From Marifrigoribacter sp047730175 (GTDB taxonomy: Bacteria > Bacteroidota > Bacteroidia > Flavobacteriales > Flavobacteriaceae), in NCBI RefSeq assembly GCF_047730175.1, contig NZ_CP159833.1, forward strand, positions 620,001-684,000: a DNA stretch of 64,000 nucleotides, read 5' to 3'. The position numbers were made by a program, and so were the translations under genes. This document shows, one piece after another, positions 44,465 through 52,719 of this stretch. A model generated the notes under the pieces. The model was not told the origin of the DNA. It did no database searches and saw only the letters and a list, made by a program, of their open reading frames with translations. Numbering within the stretch: position 1 is the stretch's first letter; each line of letters opens with the position of its first letter.

Positions 44465-44785
44465 CACCTCGACAGGGTTACCTGCGGTGTTCCTTTGTAT
44501 TCTCTTTTGTAAATAGAAAGTCTTTTACTTTCGTAATAGACTTTCTATTTCTAGTGACCTCGACAGGATTGCCTGCAGCTTCCTGACAAAGCTCCGCTTT
44601 GAAAACAAAAAATCCAACTATATACATTCAAAAAAGCTTGATGCAATGGCTGGATTTTTTATTTATTCGTGACCTCGACAGGATTGCCTGCAGCTTCCTG
44701 ACAAAGCTCCGCTTTGAAAACAAAAAATCCAACTATATACATTCAAAAAAGCTTGATGCAATGGCTGGATTTTTTATTTATTCGT
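44465..44785 (-). repeat. tandem partial copies of the tRNA-Arg 3' end
   Basis: Plus-strand GACCTCGACAGGATT, the 3' end of the tRNA gene, recurs at 44556 and 44671 and (as CACCTCGACAGGGTT) at 44465. 44556-44670 and 44671-44785 are identical 115-bp units. Each unit carries, in transcript direction, a terminator-like AAAAAATCCA/TGGATTTTTT stem, a CAAAGC/GCTTTG hairpin, then CAGGCAATCCTGTCGAGGTC, a shortened T-arm plus the acceptor 3' strand. The 44332-44464 stretch has one more degenerate linker copy (around 44418-44450) and no gene. Confidence 0.85.
44722..44775 (-). terminator. intrinsic terminator just after tRNA-Arg
   Basis: AAAAAATCCA ... TGGATTTTTT inverted repeat beginning ~10 nt beyond the tRNA 3' end in transcript direction. 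The same hairpin is repeated in the next 115-bp unit. Confidence 0.6.
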
Positions 44786-44858
44786 GACCTCGACAGGATT
44801 CAAACCTGTAACCCTCAGAGCCGAAATCTGATATTCTATTCAGTTGAACTACGAGGCC
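44785..44858 (-). tRNA. tRNA-Arg, anticodon TCG
   Basis: 74-nt cloverleaf read on the minus strand. Acceptor stem GGCCTCG / CGAGGTC (one G.U) with discriminator A; D-arm region TAGTTCAACTGAATAGAATA; anticodon arm TCAGA-TTTCGGC-TCTGA (anticodon TCG, decoding CGA); variable loop GGGTT; T-arm ACAGG-TTTGAAT-CCTGT. The CCA end is not encoded (next bases are CGAA). The gene lies between yqeY and the repeat array. Confidence 0.93.
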
Positions 44859-44886
44859 ATTATCTCTGAGAAAGCAGAGATTTACT

Positions 44887-45336
44887 TTAGTTAGATAATC
44901 TAGCTTTTAAAATGGTAGATATTGTTTTCCCATCAGCTTTACCAGCTACTTTTGTATTGGTCATACCCATTACTTTACCCATATCCTTCATTGAGTTTGC
45001 ACCAGTTTGTTCTATAATTGCATCAATAATTGCTATAACTTCTTCTTCGCTTAATTGCTCTGGTAAAAATTTCTCAATAATAGCAGCTTGTTCTATTTCT
45101 GGTTGCGCTAAATCTTCTCTATTTTGCTCTGTAAATATAGAGGCACTTTCTTTACGCTGTTTTACAAGTTTCTGCAAAATTTTAATTTCATCTGCTTCTG
45201 TTAATTCAGTTCCTGTACCACTTGTTTGTGCTAATAACAATTCAGATTTAACTGCACGTAACGCATTTAATGCGCCAGAATTTTTTGCTTTCATTGCAAC
45301 CTTCATTGCATCCATTATCTGTGTTTGTAAACTCAT
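44887..45336 (-). CDS. GatB/YqeY domain-containing protein
   Basis: 149 aa from the ATG at 45336 (MSLQTQIMDAMKVAMKAKNS). The ATG seven codons upstream follows a poly-Lys stretch and is less likely. YqeY is a small helical protein homologous to the C-terminal tRNA-binding tail domain of GatB. The typical run is ALNALRAVKSELLLAQT, a Lys-rich helix (ILQKLVKQRKESASIF), EIEQAAIIEKFLPEQLSEEE and the end MGKVMGMTNTKVAGKADGKTIS. It may interact with tRNA or amidotransferase, but the precise function is unknown. It directly follows (in map order) tRNA-Arg on the same strand, 28 nt away. Confidence 0.92.
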   Translation of the reverse strand: MSLQTQIMDAMKVAMKAKNSGALNALRAVKSELLLAQTSGTGTELTEADEIKILQKLVKQRKESASIFTEQNREDLAQPEIEQAAIIEKFLPEQLSEEEVIAIIDAIIEQTGANSMKDMGKVMGMTNTKVAGKADGKTISTILKARLSN

Positions 45337-45511
45337 TCCTTTTTTTTTGATTGTCAAAGATACTCAATAAAGCTATTTTTATCTTTAAAGGAGTAGCAAA
45401 AAAATATCTAGTCTGACTTTCCTTCTTTTCTTTTCTCTTCAATTTTTTTTTGCCTTGCCACAGCTACGTATTAAATAAAATAATATCTTCGACTTTATTA
45501 TTATAAGGAAT

Positions 45512-45793
45512 ATGACAAAAGAAAAATCTTGGTTTCAGCTCATAAAGGAACTCATAGAGGCTATTTTAAAAGGCTCCCGTCACCAAAAACACGGCAGAAC
45601 CTGGCACCAACATGTCGTTCCTTACAAAGAAGATTGGGCAGTACGTCGTGAGGGTAATAAACGCATAACCTCGAAACACAGAAAACAAAGCACTGCCATT
45701 CGCAAGGCTAAAAGCATTGCAAAAAAATACAAAGCAGACGTAATTATACACAGAGCAGATGGCACCATAAGGGATCGGATTAATTTTGATTAA
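45512..45793 (+). CDS. small basic DUF2188-type protein
   Basis: 93 aa, strongly basic. The N-terminal helix (SWFQLIKELIEAIL) is followed by the DUF2188 pattern HVVPYKEDWAVRREGNKRITSKHRKQSTAIRKAKSIAKKYKADVIIHRADGTIRDR, a ~50-residue beta-beta-alpha-beta unit. Proteins of this type are often small, stress- or plasmid-associated and of unknown function. Here the gene stands alone between yqeY and ftsZ. The extra N-terminal amphipathic helix is not part of the usual domain. Family name given from memory. Confidence 0.75.
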   Translation: MTKEKSWFQLIKELIEAILKGSRHQKHGRTWHQHVVPYKEDWAVRREGNKRITSKHRKQSTAIRKAKSIAKKYKADVIIHRADGTIRDRINFD

Positions 45794-45881
45794 TACTTTC
45801 TATTCTTTTTTGCATTGAAATCCCCAATCAAGTTGATGAAAACCAAAAAAACAAGAAGTTTTAAAAGGTTATTATTCTTCT

Positions 45882-45910
45882 TTTCTTTTTTCCATTGCCG
45901 AAAAAAGAAA
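45882..45910. repeat. 11-bp inverted repeat downstream of the DUF2188 gene
   Basis: TTTCTTTTTTC-cattgcc-GAAAAAAGAAA, perfect. It lies in the 355-bp gap 45794-46148 and may work as a terminator for the DUF2188 gene, although no T-run follows. The remaining gap holds only the ftsZ terminator. Confidence 0.6.
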
Positions 45911-46060
45911 CAAAAAAGTCTAGCCTTATGAAACCATATCTAAATTATACGCTCATTTCCTAAATTTTAAGAACTTATTCTCCTGCGTCGAATTTCAAAC
46001 AGATTAAAATTTTACGGCAATTTCACTTCTAATTTTACGATATTTTTTCAGTAGGGCGCT

Positions 46061-46100
46061 AAAAAAAAAGTCTGAACTTTTTTAATAAAAGTTCAGACTT
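46061..46100 (-). terminator. intrinsic terminator of the dcw cluster after ftsZ
   Basis: AAGTCTGAAC / GTTCAGACTT stem extended by A/T pairs, followed in transcript direction by nine T. Placed 49 nt beyond the ftsZ stop. Confidence 0.88.
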
Positions 46101-46148
46101 AAATATTTGCAACGATATATTACTTTATACAATAATTTGATGCGAGGT

Positions 46149-48164
46149 TTAATCTACATTGTCATGTAAAAAAGAATTATTTGAACGCAATTCGATATCA
46201 TCATCATCAATGTTTACAGAGGTTCTAGAAATACTAGCATCACTGCTTTTTACTTCATCCAATTCTATTCCCATTCGTTTATAAGCAGGCTCTTTTTCTA
46301 TCTCATCGATTTTAGAAGCGCTTTTTCTAAACTTATAATTAAACTCTTTCATCTTACGTCTACGTTCATCAGTACGATCACAAAGTAATTTTGAAATGGG
46401 TGTATTTAAAGGATCTGCTGGTTCTCCTGTTTCAATTTCTTTAACTTTAGGAGTTTCAATTGTTTTTTTAGTTAATACAATTTCACCCTCTGAAACTTCT
46501 TCTTCTAAAGCTACTTCAACAGGTTTTGCCGCCGTAAAATGATCTTCCATTTCTTGGTAGTCATCTAAACTATAACGTTTCATTCCATCTTCAGAAAAGG
46601 CCGTTACAGGAATCACTTCTAGAGGATCTTTTACTTCAATTTCATTTACATTAGAAACTACAATTTCAGGTTCTTCTTCCTCTAATTGAGTATATGTGTT
46701 TTGTTGCTCAACGGTTTCACTTATAGGTAAATCGAACATTAACATTTGTTCTTCTTCAATCACTTCAGTACGATTGACTTCAGTAAACGCTTCCTCTTCT
46801 TCATCATCATTGGCATTTACAATCACAAAATCATTAACGTCAATTTTATTGATTTCGATTTGCTTAAATTCAGCTAAGTGATGAATATCCACTTCGTTAT
46901 ACACCACATCCATCTCCTTTATAATATCTGAAGTTTCAATATATCCTTCAAAAGGTTGATACTGTTTTTCTTCTTCAACTTCTTCCTCTTCTTCAAACAA
47001 TGTATGTTTTATAATGCTTGGAGCTTCTTCTTTTATTTCATTTACTTCGGAAGTAATTTCCTCATTTCTTTCTGCAAAAGAAACCTTCGGATTCGACATT
47101 AATATTTGTTCGGCTTTTTGTTCTTCTTCTAAGGTATGAATGATTTTTTTCGCTTCAGTATTTACAATATCATTTTGCTGTTCTACATTAAATCCTGTTG
47201 CAATTACCGTAATTGAGATATCTTCTTCTAAAGATTCGTCTTCACCCACACCCATAATTATATTAGCAACATTCCCAGCTTCTGCTTGAATGTAATCACT
47301 AATTTCTCCTATTTCATCAATCGTAATTTCTTCGGTTCCAGAAACTATAAGCAATAATACATTGGTTGCACCCTTAATTTTATTATCATTTAATAAAGGA
47401 GAATCTAATGCCTTTGAAATAGCTTCTTGAGCACGATTTGAACCACCAGCGCTAGAACTTCCCATGATTGCAGTACCGCTATCTGCTAAGACAGTTCTTG
47501 CATCACGTAAATCAATATTTTGAGTATAGTGATGTGTAATGACTTCAGCTATTCCTTTTGCTGCTGTAGCTAACACTTCATCTGCTTTTGAGAAACCTGC
47601 TTTAAATCCTAAATTACCATAAACCTCACGTAGTTTATTATTATTGATAACGATCAATGAATCTACATTGTCTCTTAATTTTTCTACTCCAATTCTCGCC
47701 TGATCATTTCTCATTTTCCCCTCAAACTCAAAAGGAATGGTAACGATACCAACCGTAAGAATATTCATTTCCTTTGCCATTTTAGCAATGATAGGAGCTG
47801 CACCTGTACCGGTACCTCCACCCATACCAGCAGTAATGAAAATCATTTTGGTATTGGTAGTAAGCATTGTTTTAATTTCTTCAAAACTCTCTACTGCAGA
47901 TTGTTCACCCACTTTTGGATTTGCCCCTGCACCTAAGCCTTCGGTTAGAGAAACTCCAAGTTGAATTTTTACAGGCACTGGGCTGTTATCTAGTGCTTGT
48001 GAATCTGTGTTACAAATAACAAAATCAACCCCTTTTATTCCTTGTCGGAACATATGGTTAATCGCGTTACTTCCTCCACCTCCTACGCCAATAACTTTAA
48101 TGACATTAGACTGGTTTTTAGGCAGATCGAAAGAAATGTTATCAAATTCTGTGTTGCTGCTCAT
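46149..48164 (-). CDS. ftsZ: cell division protein FtsZ with long acidic C-terminal linker
   Basis: 671 aa, far longer than the ~380 aa of E. coli FtsZ. It is the tubulin-like GTPase that polymerises into the Z ring. The GTPase and polymerisation domain occupies residues ~15-330: GVGGGGSNAINHM, the tubulin signature GGGTGTGAAPIIA, ADSGTAIMG, and the T7/synergy end (ISITVIATGFN). The next ~290 residues are an acidic, Glu-rich disordered linker (EEEEEVEEEKQ, DDEEEEAFTEV). A basic segment (DERRRKMKEFNYKFRKS) and a C-terminal peptide IELRSNNSFLHDNVD, probably the anchor for FtsA, complete it. Last gene of the dcw cluster, 54 nt after ftsA. Confidence 0.96.
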   Translation of the reverse strand: MSSNTEFDNISFDLPKNQSNVIKVIGVGGGGSNAINHMFRQGIKGVDFVICNTDSQALDNSPVPVKIQLGVSLTEGLGAGANPKVGEQSAVESFEEIKTMLTTNTKMIFITAGMGGGTGTGAAPIIAKMAKEMNILTVGIVTIPFEFEGKMRNDQARIGVEKLRDNVDSLIVINNNKLREVYGNLGFKAGFSKADEVLATAAKGIAEVITHHYTQNIDLRDARTVLADSGTAIMGSSSAGGSNRAQEAISKALDSPLLNDNKIKGATNVLLLIVSGTEEITIDEIGEISDYIQAEAGNVANIIMGVGEDESLEEDISITVIATGFNVEQQNDIVNTEAKKIIHTLEEEQKAEQILMSNPKVSFAERNEEITSEVNEIKEEAPSIIKHTLFEEEEEVEEEKQYQPFEGYIETSDIIKEMDVVYNEVDIHHLAEFKQIEINKIDVNDFVIVNANDDEEEEAFTEVNRTEVIEEEQMLMFDLPISETVEQQNTYTQLEEEEPEIVVSNVNEIEVKDPLEVIPVTAFSEDGMKRYSLDDYQEMEDHFTAAKPVEVALEEEVSEGEIVLTKKTIETPKVKEIETGEPADPLNTPISKLLCDRTDERRRKMKEFNYKFRKSASKIDEIEKEPAYKRMGIELDEVKSSDASISRTSVNIDDDDIELRSNNSFLHDNVD

Positions 48165-48218
48165 AATTTTATATTTGTGAGGTTCATTATTTATTATATT
48201 CTTTTATTTAGCGTTATG

Positions 48219-49556
48219 CTACTCAGCATTGTCTAAAAATTCTTTAAATTTTTCAGCCCATTTATCGAAAAATCGATTTTTAACTTTTTCTTCTTTGACT
48301 TCGGTCACTGGGTTCTCATCACTTTTATTCTCACTCTCAGATTCATCATCAACTTCATCGTCATTAGGCATTTGAGCCATTTCTGAAGCTCTCATTTGAT
48401 TCTCTAAACTATTCAACACCAATCCAACAGCGGTTGCATACATTGGGCTTGTCGTTTCAGAATCACTATCTCCAGCTAAGTGTTCATTAGGATATCCTAC
48501 TCTTGTATCCATTCCGGTGATATATTCAACTAATTGCTTTAAATGTTTTAATTGTGCTCCTCCTCCTGTTAGAACAATTCCTGCTATTAATTTCTTTTTT
48601 TGTTCTTCGTGACCGTAATTCTTTATTTCTAAATATACTTGCTCGATAATTTCAACAACACGGGCATGAATAATTTTAGAAAGATTTTTTAATGTAATCT
48701 CTTTAGGTTCTCTTCCTCGTAATCCAGGGATTGAAACAATTTCATTGTCTTTGTTTTCTCCTGGCCAAGCAGAACCGAATTTAATTTTCAATAACTCAGC
48801 TTGTTTTTCAATAATCGAGCAGCCTTCTTTTATGTCTTCAGTAATTACATTTCCTCCAAAAGGAATCACAGCGGTGTGACGTATAATTCCGTCTTTAAAA
48901 ATGGCTAAATCTGTAGTTCCACCTCCAATATCAATTAAAGCTACACCCGCTTCTTTTTCTTCTTTTCCTAACACTGCATTTGCAGAAGCTAAAGGCTCAA
49001 GTGTAATTCCTGAAAGCTCTAAGCCAGAACTCTTAATACACCTTCCGATATTTCGGATGGATGAAACCTGACCAACCACAACATGGAAATTAGCTTCTAA
49101 TCTCCCTCCATACATTCCTATGGGTTCTTTGATTTCACTTTGCCCATCTACTTTAAAATCTTGTGGAAGCACATGTATTATTTCTTCCCCAGGAAGCATC
49201 ACAAGTTTATGAACTTGATTACAAAGTCTATCTATGTCCTCTTCTTCGATTACAACATCACTGTTATTCCGAGTTATATAATCACTATGTTGAAGGCTAC
49301 GAATGTGTTGCCCAGCAATTCCAACAATTACTTCATTAATTTTAAACCCTGAAGATGTTTCAGCATCCTGAACTGCTTGTTGAATAGATTGAATGGTTTG
49401 TGTAATATTATTTACAACACCACGATGTACTCCTAGACTTTTTGATTTCCCAATGCCTAAAATCTCCATCTTACCGTATTCATTATTCCTACCAATCATA
49501 GCTACAATCTTGGTAGTACCAATATCTAATCCAACAGCTATTTTATTATTCTCCAT
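48219..49556 (-). CDS. ftsA: cell division protein FtsA
   Basis: 445 aa actin-like ATPase that tethers FtsZ to the membrane. Phosphate 1 and 2 motifs are VGLDIGTTKIVAMIGR (~8-23) and ALIDIGGGTTDLAIF (~205-219), and the adenosine motif GIVLTGGGAQLKHL is near 330. A C-terminal amphipathic helix, FFDKWAEKFKEFLDNAE, is the membrane-targeting sequence, joined by an acidic linker (DDEVDDESESENKSDEN). It overlaps ftsQ by 11 bp and precedes ftsZ by 54 nt, the classical ftsQAZ arrangement. Confidence 0.96.
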   Translation of the reverse strand: MENNKIAVGLDIGTTKIVAMIGRNNEYGKMEILGIGKSKSLGVHRGVVNNITQTIQSIQQAVQDAETSSGFKINEVIVGIAGQHIRSLQHSDYITRNNSDVVIEEEDIDRLCNQVHKLVMLPGEEIIHVLPQDFKVDGQSEIKEPIGMYGGRLEANFHVVVGQVSSIRNIGRCIKSSGLELSGITLEPLASANAVLGKEEKEAGVALIDIGGGTTDLAIFKDGIIRHTAVIPFGGNVITEDIKEGCSIIEKQAELLKIKFGSAWPGENKDNEIVSIPGLRGREPKEITLKNLSKIIHARVVEIIEQVYLEIKNYGHEEQKKKLIAGIVLTGGGAQLKHLKQLVEYITGMDTRVGYPNEHLAGDSDSETTSPMYATAVGLVLNSLENQMRASEMAQMPNDDEVDDESESENKSDENPVTEVKEEKVKNRFFDKWAEKFKEFLDNAE

Positions 49557-50277
49557 GACTTAAATTTTTTGTAGCTACTACTTGGTTATCATATTTTAAA
49601 TTCACCAGCTTATATCTAGAAAGCAAACTATCTTCTTTTGTTTTTTTATAAAACGCTTTAAACTTTTGAAACTTATTTTTCATATGTATTGGCTTTCCAA
49701 AAAGCACCGTAAAATCATGTTTCCTCATTTTTAATTTTATATCTCCATTAGGCTCTAAATGAAGCCCAACAATACTTTTCATCATAATCTCATCTTCATT
49801 AATATTTAAAATCAACTCTTTTAACTCTACAAAATCTGTTTTTGAAGTTCCGGTAACAATTGGAACTCTTGCTGAAAACACTTTTGACAATGGCATTTTC
49901 TTTCCTTCATCATCTAAATAAAAATCTGGTGAACCCGTAATTCTTGCTATGGGTTTACGCTGCGCTATTTTTGCTCCAAGCACACCATCAATAGATACAA
50001 AAACATCTGCATTTTTAATCATGGGATGTTTCAACAACCTCTTTTCGATCTTATTCAAAACTAAAGTTTCTTTGCCTATGCTCGTAACACTGTCTGCATT
50101 TTGTATTAACATTTTATTAACCGAATTTAAAGTAATAAAAGGACTGTTTTCATCAACAAATTCTATCTCGATTTTAGTTAAATTTCTATACTTATTTCTT
50201 TGGGCACTAAAACCAAAAAGAAAGACTATTAACCCTATTAATACCGCAAATTTTATGATGTTCCAAGGTATTTTCAT
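49546..50277 (-). CDS. ftsQ: cell division protein FtsQ/DivIB
   Basis: 243 aa. A bitopic inner-membrane division protein with an N-terminal membrane helix (IIKFAVLIGLIVFLFGFSA, ~7-25), a POTRA-like domain (IEIEFVDENSPFITLNSVNKML ... LKHPMIKNADVFVSIDGVLGAKIAQRKPIARI) and a beta domain (VTGTSKTDFVELKELI). Sequence conservation in this family is low, so the call rests on topology, the KHPMIKNADV pattern and position between murC and ftsA. It overlaps murC by 4 bp and ftsA by 11 bp. Confidence 0.9.
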   Translation of the reverse strand: MKIPWNIIKFAVLIGLIVFLFGFSAQRNKYRNLTKIEIEFVDENSPFITLNSVNKMLIQNADSVTSIGKETLVLNKIEKRLLKHPMIKNADVFVSIDGVLGAKIAQRKPIARITGSPDFYLDDEGKKMPLSKVFSARVPIVTGTSKTDFVELKELILNINEDEIMMKSIVGLHLEPNGDIKLKMRKHDFTVLFGKPIHMKNKFQKFKAFYKKTKEDSLLSRYKLVNLKYDNQVVATKNLSHGE

Positions 50278-51626
50278 ATAGATAAATATTTAGCAACATT
50301 ATCAACCTCAACTCCTATATCTCCTGCACCTACTATCAATTTTACAAAACATTTTGAAGCAGCAACTTCTTTAGGTAAATCATATTTCGAAACTAGTTTT
50401 GCTTTTTTAGACATCTTTCCTAATAACCATTCCGAAGTAATTCCCTCCATCGGTTCTTCTCTTGCTGGATATATTTCTAATAAAATAATCTCATCAAATT
50501 GTGATAAACTTTCTGCAAATCCATCAACAAAATCTTTTGTTCTTGAAAATAAATGTGGTTGAAAAACAATCAATTTTTTATTATTTGGATACATTTCAGA
50601 AACGGCTTGATATAATGCATTTATTTCTGTAGGATGATGCGCATAATCATCTATTAATACCTCTTTACTTGATTTAATTTTATAGGAGAAGCGACGTTTA
50701 ACCCCTTTAAAACTCTGTAATGCTTTGGGCAAACTATGGGTTGGGGTTCCTGCAAGAATAGCCATACCCAAAGCGGTAACAGCATTAAACAAATTATGTC
50801 GTCCTGGTAAATGAAATTGCATATCTCTTACAAGTTCATTTGGTGTTTTTAAATCGAATAAATAACTTCCATTTTCAATCCTCACATTTTGCGCTTCATA
50901 ATCGGCACTTTCATTAGATGCTACTTCTACAGTTTTTCCTTTTAATGGAAGTCCTAGTTTAAATAAAAGATGATCTGGATTTGACACTAATTCCGAAAAT
51001 TCTACAAAGGCCTTCTCTATTGAATTTTCGTCTTTATAAATATCTAAATGATCTGCATCCATGGAGGTAATACAAGCAAAGTCTGGCGATAGCTTTAAGA
51101 AGGAACGATCAAATTCATCGGCTTCAACCACCATAATTTCATTGCCTTTACAAATAAAATTTGAGTTATAGTTTTCGGTAATTCCACCTAAAAAAGCGGT
51201 TACGGGCATACCACAATCCGCTAATAAATGTCCTAAAATGGCTGAAGTTGTTGTTTTCCCATGGGTTCCTGCCACAGCCAAACAGATTGTATTTTTTGAA
51301 ATTTCTCCTAGTAATGCTGCTCGTTTTGTAATTGAATAGTTTTCAGAAAAAAACAATTGCAAAATTTGATTACCTTTTGGAATCGCTGGCGTATACACTA
51401 TTAAGGTTTTTGATTGTTCTTTAATTTCAGCAGGAAGCCCTGAAACCTCATCTTTAAATTGTATTTCAATTCCTTCATCAATTAATGCATCTGTAATACT
51501 TGAAGGTGTTTTATCGTACCCGTACACTTTCTTTCCATTCAGATTAAAATATCGAGCCAAAGCACTCATTCCTATTCCCCCGATACCGACGAAATAAAAA
51601 TACTGTATGTCCTTTAATGCTGTCAT
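50274..51626 (-). CDS. murC: UDP-N-acetylmuramate--L-alanine ligase
   Basis: 450 aa Mur ligase. N-terminal Rossmann-like UDP-binding domain (FVGIGGIGMSALARYF), ATP-binding P-loop AVAGTHGKTTTSAILGHLL (~108-126), the metal/carbamate region VEADEFDRSFLKLSPDFACITSMDADHLD, and the C-terminal domain with YAHHPTEI and FQPHLFSRTKDF. It adds L-Ala to UDP-MurNAc in the cytoplasm. Overlaps ftsQ by 4 bp and follows murG after 1 nt. Confidence 0.97.
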   Translation of the reverse strand: MTALKDIQYFYFVGIGGIGMSALARYFNLNGKKVYGYDKTPSSITDALIDEGIEIQFKDEVSGLPAEIKEQSKTLIVYTPAIPKGNQILQLFFSENYSITKRAALLGEISKNTICLAVAGTHGKTTTSAILGHLLADCGMPVTAFLGGITENYNSNFICKGNEIMVVEADEFDRSFLKLSPDFACITSMDADHLDIYKDENSIEKAFVEFSELVSNPDHLLFKLGLPLKGKTVEVASNESADYEAQNVRIENGSYLFDLKTPNELVRDMQFHLPGRHNLFNAVTALGMAILAGTPTHSLPKALQSFKGVKRRFSYKIKSSKEVLIDDYAHHPTEINALYQAVSEMYPNNKKLIVFQPHLFSRTKDFVDGFAESLSQFDEIILLEIYPAREEPMEGITSEWLLGKMSKKAKLVSKYDLPKEVAASKCFVKLIVGAGDIGVEVDNVAKYLSI

Positions 51627-51627
51627 T

Positions 51628-52719
51628 TTATTTTCTTAAAAGTTTTTCAATTTGAGCAACGATATCTTTTGTTGCATTTGGTTTCCCTAATTTTTTTATA
51701 TTTTCTGAAAGTAATTTTTGTTTCTCTTTGGAAGAAATTAAATTGCTGAATTCTAATTCAAAACACTCCTCTAATTCACTTTCCTTAATTAAAATAGCTG
51801 CATTTTTACTACAAATAGCTTGTGCATTTTTCGTTTGATGATCTTCTGAAACATTTGGGGAAGGAATAAAAATTACAGGTTTTCCTGACAAACATAACTC
51901 TGATACAGATAAAGCCCCAGCTCTTGAAATAATAACATCAGCTGCTGCATAGGCAAGATCCATTCTATTTAAGAATGTATGAACTTGAACATTTTCTGAA
52001 CTTTTACCCGCATATTGTTCTTCATATATTTTTCCACATTGCCATATGACTTGTATTCCTAAAGATTCAAAAAACGGAAGTGATGTATCCACTAATTGAT
52101 TGATTCTTCTTGCACCTAAACTTCCTCCCAAAATTAAAAGTGTCTTTTTATTTTCTTTTAAATTAAAGAATGCTTTTGCTTCCTCTCTTTTTGAAGTGAT
52201 ATCTAATATATCTTGTCGAACAGGGTTTCCTGTAAGTTGAATTTTTTCAGAAGGAAAAAACTGCTCCATTCCTTCATAAGCTACACAGATACTTTGCGCT
52301 TTATTACTGAGCCATTTATTGGTAATTCCAGCATAGGAGTTTTGTTCCTGAATTAAACATGGAATTCCCTTGTTAGAAGCCACTCGTAATAATGGAGCAC
52401 TTGCATACCCTCCAGTGCCAATAGCAGCATCTGGTTGAAATTTATTAATTATACTTCTAGATTTTAATAAACTAGACATCAACTTAAAGGGAAATATTAA
52501 ATTTTTAAGCGATAGACTTCGTTGTAAACCTGAAATCCACAGCCCTTCTATTTTATAACCAGCTTGAGGCACTTTTTCCATTTCCATACGGTCCTTTGCT
52601 CCTACAAATAAAAATTCGGCATCTTGGTATTTCTCCTTAAGCTCGTTTGCAATTGCAACAGCTGGATAAATATGACCTCCGGTTCCTCCACCGGACACTA
52701 TGAATTTATAAGGCTTCAC
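51628..52719 (-). CDS. murG: undecaprenyldiphospho-muramoylpentapeptide beta-N-acetylglucosaminyltransferase
   Basis: 363 aa GT28 glycosyltransferase forming lipid II from lipid I on the inner face of the membrane. Glycine loop 1 VSGGGTGGHIYPAVAIANEL, membrane-association patch around FLFVGAKDRMEMEKVPQAG, loop 3 LLILGGSLGARRINQLV and the donor (UDP-GlcNAc) site VISRAGALSVSELCLSGKPVIFIPSPNVSEDHQTKNA are all present. It overlaps ftsW by 14 bp and lies 1 nt from murC. Confidence 0.97.
   Translation of the reverse strand: MKPYKFIVSGGGTGGHIYPAVAIANELKEKYQDAEFLFVGAKDRMEMEKVPQAGYKIEGLWISGLQRSLSLKNLIFPFKLMSSLLKSRSIINKFQPDAAIGTGGYASAPLLRVASNKGIPCLIQEQNSYAGITNKWLSNKAQSICVAYEGMEQFFPSEKIQLTGNPVRQDILDITSKREEAKAFFNLKENKKTLLILGGSLGARRINQLVDTSLPFFESLGIQVIWQCGKIYEEQYAGKSSENVQVHTFLNRMDLAYAAADVIISRAGALSVSELCLSGKPVIFIPSPNVSEDHQTKNAQAICSKNAAILIKESELEECFELEFSNLISSKEKQKLLSENIKKLGKPNATKDIVAQIEKLLRK

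Noticed and set aside
44404..44787. Two small plus-strand ORFs (60 and 62 aa) across the tRNA-flanking repeat array.
   Set aside because: They merely translate the tandem 115-bp noncoding repeats and part of the tRNA; no start context or family resemblance.
44465..44858. An integrated phage or ICE at tRNA-Arg.
   Set aside because: Both flanks hold ordinary core genes and no integrase or phage gene is in the window; only the att-like repeats remain as a hint.
45248..45442. A 64-aa minus-strand ORF overlapping the start of yqeY in another frame.
   Set aside because: It is a shadow of yqeY and AT-rich upstream sequence; its translation mirrors Lys/Asn-rich noise.
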